A stretch of 64,000 nucleotides of DNA from Capra hircus (Eukaryota > Chordata > Mammalia > Artiodactyla > Bovidae), in contig NC_030836.1 of NCBI RefSeq assembly GCF_001704415.2, positions 20,806,001 to 20,870,000 of the forward strand, in the 5' to 3' direction. Positions 55,708-64,000 of this stretch are shown here, one piece after another (position 1 is the first letter of the stretch; every line of letters begins with the position of its first letter). The notes under the pieces are model-generated. The model saw nothing but the letters and a program-made list of their open reading frames with translations. It did no database searches and was not told the DNA's origin. A program made the translations under genes and the position numbers.

Positions 55708-55943
55708 AATTGGATAAATGGGGCTTCCTTGATGGCTCAGAAGGTAAAAATCTCCCTGCAATGCAGGAAATCTGGGTTCGATCTCTGGGTAGGAAACATC
55801 CGCTGGAGAATGGAGTGGCTACCCACTCCAGTATTCTTGCCTGGAGAGCTCCATGGTTAGAGGAGCCTGGTGGGCTACAGTCCATGGGGTCGCAGAGTCC
55901 GACACGACTGAACGACTAACATTTTCACTTTCAATTCGATAAA
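55708..55943 (+). mobile_element. Bov-tA SINE with target-site duplication
   Basis: GGGCTTCCTTGATGGCTCAG head, GGGTTCGATCTCTGGG box B, BovA body and an ATTTTCACTTTC tail. AATTGGATAAA (55,708-55,718) and AATTCGATAAA (55,933-55,943) match at 10 of 11. Confidence 0.95.
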
Positions 55944-56832
55944 CGAATTTTAAAAAAAGTGAGGTTCTTTACAATTACTCTTTTGGCCCTGGATGTAGTT
56001 TAAAGCAAGATCAAAAATATTTTAGTGATTGATGGGGATTAAAGATGCCACCTAACTTTGGAGTTGTGGTTGTTTCACTATAAGTTTCAGAGCGTTTTGT
56101 GTGTGTATGTCTTGGGGGTTCTCAAAAGAGGCATGAATAAGCAGTTAGAATTAGCAGACCACTACATAAGATTCTAGACAGGACTATCTTATTATACTGT
56201 GAATCTATTCCCCTGTGAGGCCAGCTAGAGCCTTGGTTAACCATAAGCTTGTGGGTCAAAACTAAAAATATACAAGATGACAAAATGGAAGAGATTTAGG
56301 GCATGAAACCTCTTTCTGTCTTCCTGCATTTATACCTTGGTTCATAAAATAGAGATTTCTACCCTCTTGGAAACACCAGGGAAGAAAGTTTAATTTTTCT
56401 CTGCCTATTTACTCTTCTTACCTAGTTGGCAACTCTTAAGAGATTATCACTGCAAACATATGCTTTGTCATTTCTTTGGGTCTCTCTTTGTGATCTGCCT
56501 TTCTTTAGGCTGAGCCCGTTCTCTACTTGTCCATGAGATGCGCCCACTCTATTATGCCTTCACTCCCTAGGAAGCTGCAGATTCTTCGGGTGCTCTCTGT
56601 GTCTGTGGAAAAATGATTCCAATTCAGCAGCATGAGCAATTTGTTGTCAAGTCCAAACAGGGTTCACTAGCCCAACTTTAGTAACAGATAGCTTGATTCT
56701 CATCTTACCTGTTAACATGGTTTTAAAATGACATCCCTCAGAAGCCCAGAAAACCTCTTTCTAGGAGAAATAAAACTTTCATATACATAAGAAAAACTGC
56801 GTACATATTTTTACATAAAATACATTTAAACA
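55944..56832. other. Unassigned spacer
   Basis: About 890 bp with no recognised repeat or gene. Confidence 0.5.
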
Positions 56833-57048
56833 ATCTTCCTTGATGGTTCAGTGGTAAAGAATCTGTCTGCCAATGCAGGAGATGCGGGTTTGATCCCTGA
56901 ATGGAGAAGATCCCATGGAGAAGGAAATGGCAACCTACTCCAGTATTCTCGCCTGTAAATTCCATGGACAGGGGAGCCTGGTGGGGTACATACAGTCCAT
57001 GGGGTCGCAAGAGTTGTACAGGATTTAGCAACTAAACAGCAATAAATC
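56833..57048 (+). mobile_element. Bov-tA SINE, sense
   Basis: ATCTTCCTTGATGGTTCAGT head, GGGTTTGATCCCTGAA box B, and a BovA body with a TACA insertion (GGGTACATACAGTCCATGG), ending GCAACTAAACAGCAATAAA. Confidence 0.93.
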
Positions 57049-57527
57049 AACAATTTAAATTTTATTTCCTGATTTCCATTATGAACCAGTATCAGTAGAG
57101 GCAAGTTGTTACTAACTGAATTTTAAGAGGAAATGAGACAATGTGGAATTTTTTAATAAAATTTACAAACTTGCTAAATCTTAAAGCTAAGAATAGAACA
57201 CGAGTCTTTCAAGAAAAGCCTGAAATACAGTATAATAGTAAACCAATCAAATGCATTTACTTATTTGACCTGAGGACATTGATGACTTTAGTCCTGGGAT
57301 GATGAGCGTCTCTAGTCAATTCCACAGATGGTAGCTATAAAGACTTTTGTCAGTTGGTCATTTTCCAGTCTCTTGCTGCTGACAATCAAGGCTCTAGGGC
57401 TCCACAGACCAACTCCATTCATGTAAATAACTCACTTTAAAGAAAAGAAACATCTGACCATTTATACTAGTGAGAAATATGAAGAAGATGAACTAGGAAA
57501 CTGTGGGCTAATTACCTGCTCTACTGT
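57049..57527. other. Unassigned spacer
   Basis: About 480 bp with nothing recognised. Confidence 0.5.
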
Positions 57528-57583
57528 CGAAAAAGCAAGAGAGTTCCAGAATAACATCTATTTCTGCTTTATTGACTATGCCT

Positions 57584-57688
57584 AAGCCTGGAGAATCCCA
57601 AGGACGGAGGAGCCTAGTGGGCTGCCATCTATGGGGTCACACAGAGTTGGACACGATTGAAGCAACTTAGCAGCAGCAACAGCAAGCC
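57584..57688 (+). mobile_element. Bov-A2 3' fragment nested in BovB
   Basis: A 95 bp BovA 3' piece (TGGAGAATCCCAAGGACGGA to CTTAGCAGCAGCAACAGC) lies between AAGCC copies at 57,584-57,588 and 57,684-57,688. Removing it restores the BovB GACTATGCC..TTTGACTATG order. Confidence 0.9.
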
Positions 57689-57712
57689 TTTGACTATGCG
57701 GATCACAATAAA

Positions 57713-58600
57713 TTGTGGAAAATTCTGAAAGAGATGGGTATACCAGACCACCTGACCTGCCTCTTGAGAAACCTGTATGCAGATCAGGAAGCAACAGTTA
57801 GAACTGGACATGGAAAAGCAGACTGGTTCCAAATAGGAAAAGGAGTGCGTCAAGGCTGTATATTGTCACCCTGTTTATTTAACTTCTATGCAGAGTACAT
57901 CAGGAGAAATGCTGGGCTGAAGGGAGCACAAGCTGGAATCCAGATTGCTGGGAGAAATATCAGTAACCTCAGATATGCAGATGATACCACCCTTATGGCA
58001 GAAAGTGAAGAGGAAATAAAAGCCTCTTGATAAAAGTGAAAGAGGAGAGTGAAAAAGTTGGCTTAAAGGTCAACATTCAGAAAACAAAGATCATGACGTC
58101 TGGTCCCATCACTTCATGGCAAATAGATGGGGAAACAGTGGAAACAGTGGCTGACTATTTTTCTGGGCTCCAAAATCACTGCAGATGGTGACTGCAGCCA
58201 TGAAATTAAAAGACGCTTACTCCTTGGAAGGAAAGTTATGACCAACCTAGACAGCATATTCAAAAGCAGAGACATTACTTTGCCAACAAAGGTCTGTCTA
58301 GTAAACACTGTGGTTTTTCCAGTAGTCAAGTATCAATGTGAGAGTTGGACTATAAAGAAAGCTGAGTGCAGAAGAATTGATGCTTTTGAATTGTGGTGTC
58401 AGAGAAGACACTTGAGAGTCCCTTGGACTGCAAGGACATCCAACCAGTCCATCCCAAAGGAGATCAGTCCTGAATATTCATTGGAAGGACTGGTGTTGAA
58501 GCTGAAACTCCAATACTTTGGCCACCTGATGGGAAGAGCTGACTCATTTGAAAAGACCCTGATGCTGGCAAATATTGAGGGCAGGAGGAGAAGGGGATGA
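57713..58600 (+). pseudogene. BovB RT and C-terminal remnant (YADD retained)
   Basis: Two frames. The first (57,713-58,030, 105 residues) covers the RT fingers/palm: MGIPDHLTCLLRNLYADQE, RTGHGKADWFQIGKGVRQGC, LSPCLFNFYAEYI and YADD at residues 88-91. It ends in EEEIKAS after a one-base loss. The second (58,127-58,600, 157 residues) covers SKITADGDCSHEIKRRLLLG, VPWTARTSNQSIPKEIS and KLQYFGHLMGRAD and ends after EGRRRRG. Motif A is separated from these by the nested SINE. This is the best-preserved RT palm in the window, but it is split and inactive. Confidence 0.88.
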
Positions 58601-59967
58601 CAGAGGATAAGACGGTTGGATGGCATCACTGACTCAATGGACATGAGTTTCGGTGGACTCTGGGAGTTGGTAATGGACAGGGAGGCCTCACATGCTGAAG
58701 TTCATTGGGTCACAAAGAGTTGGACACAATTTAGCGACTGAACTGAACTGAGCTGTCTGAGCAGTAAGAAGAATTTCAGTCTTAATGAGGTTTAACTGTA
58801 TTTTTTGTTTGTTTTTTTTTGCCTTGCTTGTTCAACATTAGTTCTCAGCCTTATCTTATTAGAAATTTGAAACTACTTAATGAAACACATCCATTTTGGT
58901 TAAAGTGCTTCCATGGTTTGTTTTCTGACTTTGCCATCTTTTGTTTGTAGTCTACCATCTAGATCAGTATTCTGGAGCATCAGGGTAGTCATTTTCTAGG
59001 CCAAGCAATGTGGAAAGTTGACATCATACTAAAAATGCAGTTCACATTTCTCTAGTATTATCACATATCTTTAGTGTTAGACTCCTCAGTGATTCTCCTG
59101 ATTTCTGTGAAGGTACCAATTATACAAAGCATATGTTAAGTGGTGGTCTGAAACTGGCTGAAACTGCACAGCAATATTGCATTTACTGTGCCTAATTCAT
59201 TAAACAGAGCAATGTTTTGAAAAGAATAGCAATTTTTTTCCCTTTGCTTGGGAACTTTTATCTTCATGGCTCAATGATTATGAAAGTGTTGTTGTCAAGG
59301 CAACTGTACAGAGCATCTGCTAAGTAAATAGTGCAGTTTCAAATGTGTGAAAGCAAATGAAAAGTCCAGTTGAGGTATATCTACACTAGGGATAAAAGCA
59401 ACTGCTTTGCAGATTGAAGCATCCTGGTTGTGAGTGTGTAATAAGAGCTGTGTCTATACAAACAGATGACACAAATGATGCATTCTTACCTTGGTACTGT
59501 TACATAGCTTTGCTCTCTTCAAGAAATACGCTACTCAATGATACCACCTACACTACGCTCCTTTCTCTACCAAAATACTCTGTATCCCATAAAGACAGGC
59601 TAAATAACGTCTTATCAGTGGTCCTTATGCCTTCTTCATATTTGAATAGCATTTTCTAATATTCTTATGATAATTCTAAGCATAATGCTTTATTCAAAGA
59701 TTAATAATACTTGTTTTCCCCAGGAGGCTAAATGCTCTTTGAGCTATTATTACTTTTGATCACAGCACAATGCTGGCACAGAGAAGGTATCAATTTACCA
59801 GTTGATACCACAAAATAGCTGTCTTGTTCTCATGAATTCTTCAAATGTATTCAATCACATGGATATTCAATCACCCTGATATCATTCTAAAAGTAGGAAA
59901 GATTGCTGTAACTGATAATTGTGCTACTTGTCTATTGAGTTATTTTGTAGGTGCTTATTAGGTTGTA

Positions 59968-59987
59968 TTGAAATTTTAAAATTTCAA
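59968..59987. repeat. Perfect 20 bp palindrome
   Basis: TTGAAATTTTAAAATTTCAA equals its own reverse complement over 20 bases, with no spacer. It lies 14 bp upstream of the 23 bp inverted repeat. Confidence 0.95.
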
Positions 59988-60001
59988 AGAATAGATAGCA
60001 T

Positions 60002-60108
60002 TGAGACAAAGAAGGTATTGGTTGCAAATCATTGTCTCTTCAAAGCCATCTCACTTATAATCAAACACATTCTCATTGATTTAACCAACCAATACCTTCT
60101 TTGTCTCA
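60002..60108. repeat. Perfect 23 bp inverted repeat, 61-base loop
   Basis: The left arm (60,002-60,024) contains ACAAAGAAGGTATTGG. The right arm (60,086-60,108) contains its exact complement CCAATACCTTCTTTGT. All 23 pairs match and neither arm extends. Arms this clean in otherwise old, repeat-free DNA suggest a recent templated inversion or constraint on the stem. Confidence 0.96.
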
Positions 60109-60235
60109 GGCCAACAGAGTACGTAATGTTATTAAGTTATTAAAAAAATAATTTGTTCATATTTTGGGATGTTCTTTTTTGGTGCCATTTATAGTTTAAG
60201 ATTGCATTATAATAGCATATAAAACATTTTTTTAT

Positions 60236-60268
60236 TTTTGATAGTTCTTATATTTAGAACTATCAAAA
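60236..60268. repeat. Perfect 13 bp hairpin, 7-base loop
   Basis: TTTTGATAGTTCT, loop TATATTT, then AGAACTATCAAAA. All 13 pairs match. Confidence 0.95.
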
Positions 60269-61989
60269 GCTGTTTACAGATGATGCTCTATAAATCTGTC
60301 ATCTAAGTAGTAAGATGATAATTATTATGAAGACAAAATATTTTTTAAATTTTTAAAATAAGAACAATTTTCTAAACCTCAGTACTTACTGTGGACTGAT
60401 AAGACTTAAATACAAATATAAAAGTATTTTTTTAATTATAAGATAAATTCTTAAAAGTCAGATGTGGAAAGTACCTGGAAAATAATCTTTTTCTCTTAGA
60501 GATTTTAAACTCCTAATTGTTCAACATTTATGTTTATTTGCCACTGTATTTTGAAAAAAAGAATAATTTATTCAAACAGTCACATTTTGTTTGTATTTTA
60601 TTCGGTTAATTTTCACACATTAATGTATCTATAACAGCCTTTTAAAATTATCTCAATTATCATTAAATTGATTGGTGTTCTTCTGTATGTGTTAATCAAT
60701 ATATGCTGCTAATGTGTGACATCTAAAGCCAAAAAATCTAGAATTTTATTTGAGTTAAATCTGAATAAATACTTTTTCTAATATAGATCTATTACTAGAT
60801 AAAAGCTATAATTTTGATATGACATTTTAGACTTCAATGTGCATTGCTTTTCAAAAAATTTAATGTTGCAATTACATTTTCTCTGCATCAATCATATCAC
60901 CAACTGCATTTTATTTACCATTTTTAACATGAATATTTAAGAGAGTTACCAGCGATAAAGCAAGTTTTCCCCATTTGAAATTAACTCATGTCAGAAATTG
61001 ATTTCTTTTTTAAAAATAAGAACTGCCTCTAGCATATTGTTTGCAGTTCATAAAAAGAAAAATATCTAGGAAGATGTGGCATCAAGATCCTTTTATGCCT
61101 TGGGCTGTATTCTGGTGATGTAAATGTTGACCATTTAAAGACGTTGAAATTGAATGTTGTCCTACAGTTTAGAATGTAGTGTCAGCAGAGAACAAACGTA
61201 AATATTCTGGGCACACGCAGATAAAATTACATGACATTCATGATGCATATTCATTTCTATGAAGCTGATAATGTATTATTCCCTGTTATCCCCTTTAAGA
61301 ACTATAGAGAAAATTGTTCTGTCTTTCATCAGCAGCAGGACATCAGGATATTAACTCAAGCGTCATTGCTTATTTCAATAACCAGTGAATAGTTATCTGG
61401 TCCTTGTTCATTTCATTGTCAGCTTGAATGTTACTCATGGAAGTAAGTCTCTGCCACTTACTGACTGATTGTAATGACACAGTATTAATGAACTGAAGAA
61501 AGGCAAATTATATACAAATTATTGGATCACTCATAGCTGGAGTGAAAGATTGAAAAACTGATTCATATAATAACAAGTCTATTCTAGTAAACCAGACCTA
61601 GATGCTACTTAAAAATATATATATTTGCTATATTCACTCATTTAAACTCAGAGGGAAAAAAATGTTAATCAAAATATCTTCCAAGTTTATATTCACTTGA
61701 GAAGTTCCTGTGACATTTTCTTCTGCTTTGTTTTCCGCTGTTTGGATGACTTCAGGGACAGAGACTCAAGTTCTCAGCTCCCTTTTTCTTTGAATGTTCC
61801 AATTGAAATATAATAATTTTAAGTACTGAGTCAGGTCTTATTTTGGCCATTTCAGACTCAGAAACATGTAACAATACATTATGTATATATCCACACTGAT
61901 TTATATCACAGCCGTTAAGATTGTAGGCCCTGTGTCCTGAATCAGAATGCTTCAGTTCTAATACTGGCCTTTTCTTTGACAAGCTATGA

Positions 61990-63415
61990 TTATTTCAGTG
62001 GATGCAGAGAAAACATTTGACAAAATTCAGATTGATTCATGATAAGAATTACCAACACTATGGGAATAGAATGCAACTTCCTCAGTTTGATAAGTGGTAT
62101 CTTCACAGAAAGAAGAATGGCTGTCACACATGGTGATGAAAGACAATGTTTCCAAGTTTAGAGCCAAGGCTAGGATATCTTCTCTAAATCCTCCTATCAG
62201 ACATTGCTGGATTATAATGTAAAGCCTGCATGTAAAATATAAAGCTACCAAACTTTTAGAAAAAATGACATTGGAGAATATCTTCACAATAATATGTAAG
62301 CAAAGATTTCATAAAGAAAAAAGAGAAATACTAAGATCTTTTTAAAGGCAAATTATAATTTGAACTTTTGTAAAAAATAAAACATTGACTCAGGAAAAGC
62401 TATCACTAAGAAAATAAATAACCAAGACAAAGTGGAAGAAATTGTTTATAAACATACATCTAAGAAAGGACTTGTCTGCTCCCCATTAATACAAAGGAAT
62501 AACACAATAAAATGGGAAGCAAATTTGAGCTGATACTTCAGAGAGGAAAATGTACAAATGGCCAATAAGCATATAATTTCAAGTTCATATCATTAGTCAG
62601 CAGGGAATGCAAAGCAAAATTACATTCACCTCTATAACTAAAATAAAAACTATGGATGACACCAAATGTTGGAGAAGATACAGAGCAAAGATGGCAAAAT
62701 ATGAACCACGAACCAAATCTGTCTCCTGTCTTTTTCTAATAAATGAAGTTTTATTAGAAAACAGCCATGTTCACTTATTTAGATATTTTATATGGCTGCT
62801 TTTACATTATGATAGCAGAACTGAGTAATTGCAAGATTATGTTTCACAAAGACCAAGATATTTATCAGTTAGCTCTTTACCGAAAAATATTTGCTGACCC
62901 ATGACATAATATTTTTGGAATTCTCTTAACAGTCTTGATACAAAACTAGTTTATAATTTCTTAAAAGGCTACATCTACCCTAAAACTCAGCAATGTCCTC
63001 TTAGCTATTTATTCAAGACAGATGAAAACACAGATCTACATTAAATTTTATGCAAGAATGTTCATTGAAGCATTATTCTTTATAGCCAAAATTACAAATG
63101 GCTCAGGTGTTCATCAATAGGAGATTGCACAAAGAATGGTGGTATGTTCATAGAATGGAATACTTCTCAATAATATAAAAGGACGAACTACAGAAATATG
63201 TAGCAGCCTCAAAAGCCTACTTTTCTGTTAAAGAAAGCAAACACAAAATAAAATGCATATTTATATAAATTCTAGGAAAAGCAAATTTAGATATAATGAT
63301 AGAATTCATGACATTGGTTGCTTTGAAGGGATTGCCTTGCAAAGGGGACAAGGTGATTCTCTAGAATGATGGAAATACTCTGTATTATTAATGATGGTGA
63401 TACATAAACATAAGC
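61990..63415 (+). mobile_element. Ancient L1 (L1M-type) ORF2 end and 3' UTR, sense, split by a hAT remnant
   Basis: GATGCAGAGAAAACATTTGA, TACAAATGGCCAATAAGCAT, GTCAGCAGGGAATGCAAAGC, ATGTTCATTGAAGCATTATT and GGAATACTTCTCAATAATAT are successive landmarks of L1 ORF2. AAATTCTAGGAAAAGCAAAT and AGAATGATGGAAATACTCTG are the 3' UTR. Frames are destroyed. A foreign DNA-transposon segment lies at about 62,690-62,900. Confidence 0.8.
62690..62900. mobile_element. hAT-type DNA transposon remnant nested in L1
   Basis: CTAATAAATGAAGTTTTATT, ACAGCCATGTTCACTTATTT, TATGGCTGCTTTTACATTAT and TAGCTCTTTACCGAAAAATA..TTTGCTGACCC match the 3' half of a remembered mammalian hAT element (Charlie/Tip100 type, exact name unsure). 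It separates two contiguous L1 pieces. Confidence 0.65.
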
Positions 63416-63569
63416 ATTTGGGAAAAGTAAATTATGTAATTAAGATTAGATCTTTTATTTCATGTTTTTATACCTAAACATAAATTAGTCAGATGGTTAT
63501 TCTAGCCAGATTGGGAATATCTTCTAGATGGATACCTGAATGTTGACTTTAAATTCTATTAGTGTAAGA

Positions 63570-64000
63570 AGTCTAATCAAGGCTATGGTTTTTCCTGTAG
63601 TCATGTATGGATGTGAGAGTTGGACTACAAAGAAAGCTGAGCACCAGAGAGTTGATGGTTTTGAACTATGATATTGAAGAAGACTCTTGAGAGTCCCTTG
63701 GACTGCAAGGAGATCCAACCAGTCTATCCTAGAGGAGATCAGTCCTGGGTGTTCATTGGAAGGACTGATGTTGAAGCAGAAACTCCATTACTTTTGCCAC
63801 CTGATGCAAAGAGCTGATTTATTTGAAAAGACCCTGATGCTGGGAGGGATTGGGGACAGGAGGAGAATGGGGATGACAGAGGATGAGATGGCTGGATGAC
63901 ATCACTGACTCAATGGACATGAGTTTGGGTAAACTTCAGAGCTGGTGATGGACAGGGAGGCCTGGCGTGCTGCAGTCCATGGGGTCACAAAGAGTCAGAC
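63570..64000 (+). mobile_element. BovB LINE 3' fragment, cut by window edge
   Basis: It starts AGTCTAATCAAGGCTATGG and proceeds through the C-terminal coding trace (VPWTARRSNQSILEEIS near 63,693) to CACAAAGAGTCAGAC at the last base. The terminus lies beyond the window. Frameshifts are present. Confidence 0.92.

Larger units (their letters stand above)
57528..58755 (+). mobile_element. BovB LINE, 5'-truncated, sense, carrying a nested SINE fragment
   Basis: BovB from the pre-motif A region (AAAAAGCAAGAGAGTTCCAG) to the GACTGAACTGAACTGAGC terminus. It is interrupted within the motif A codons by a 95 bp Bov-A2 piece. Otherwise fairly well preserved. No target-site duplication was found for the BovB itself. 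Confidence 0.94.
58756..61989. other. Long repeat-poor block with palindrome cluster
   Basis: About 3.2 kb with no confident transposable element. A weak L2-like string (GCACAATGCTGGCACAGAGA) lies near 59,766. Three perfect inverted repeats lie between 59,968 and 60,268 (listed separately). ORFs are short and without similarity. The longest such stretch in the window. Confidence 0.55.

Noticed and set aside
57713..58030. BovB frame with intact YADD considered as an active reverse transcriptase
   Set aside because: Motif A is split off by a nested SINE, the frame breaks soon after YADD, and the endonuclease and 5' end are missing.

Overview
The window is mammalian nuclear DNA from a ruminant, almost certainly a bovid (cattle, sheep or goat type). 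The evidence is the density of BovB (RTE-class) LINE fragments, Bov-A2 dimers, Bov-tA SINEs with tRNA-like heads, a CHR-type SINE and ruminant-type L1 3' ends. The single-copy background is AT-rich. I found no host protein-coding exon, rRNA or functional tRNA gene and no CRISPR array, so it reads as intergenic or deep intronic DNA. All reading frames with recognisable protein similarity are decayed fragments of the BovB endonuclease/reverse transcriptase polyprotein. Family names rest on remembered consensus patterns, not on a database search.

Layout. 0-11 kb: Bov-A2 elements, a 1.6 kb antisense BovB with the longest reverse-transcriptase remnant, an L1M 3' end, a MER5-like DNA transposon, and two sense BovB copies arranged head to tail. 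12-14.3 kb: a GC-rich block read as the 5' UTR and ORF1 of an ancient antisense L1 or HAL1, into which a younger twin-primed L1 has inserted with a 12 bp target-site duplication. 14.3-16.1 kb: repeat-poor. 16-23 kb: L1 3' ends and two sense BovB copies. 23-33 kb: dense SINEs, including an MLT1-type LTR split by two oppositely oriented Bov-tA elements. 33-41 kb: largely single copy, with a perfect 14 bp hairpin, an unexplained 131-codon ORF and a BovB with an internal deletion that joins the endonuclease region to the 3' tail. 42-46 kb: MLT1 and L2 remnants, SINEs and an unusual inverted duplication around a SINE. 46-53 kb: repeat-poor. 53-59 kb: BovB and Bov-tA with clear target-site duplications and an L2. 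58.8-62 kb: repeat-poor, with three perfect inverted repeats within 300 bp. 62-63.4 kb: old sense L1 interrupted by a hAT-type remnant. A BovB runs off the right edge.

No genes work together here in the operon sense. The window is a record of layered insertions: MIR, L2, MLT1, MER5 and L1M first, then BovB and CHR/Bov-tA, then Bov-A2 and young L1. Insertion order can be read from nesting and target-site duplications. I found no convincing new biological system. The best leads are the palindrome cluster near 60 kb, the inverted duplication at 45.2-45.5 kb and the internally deleted BovB at 35-36.3 kb.
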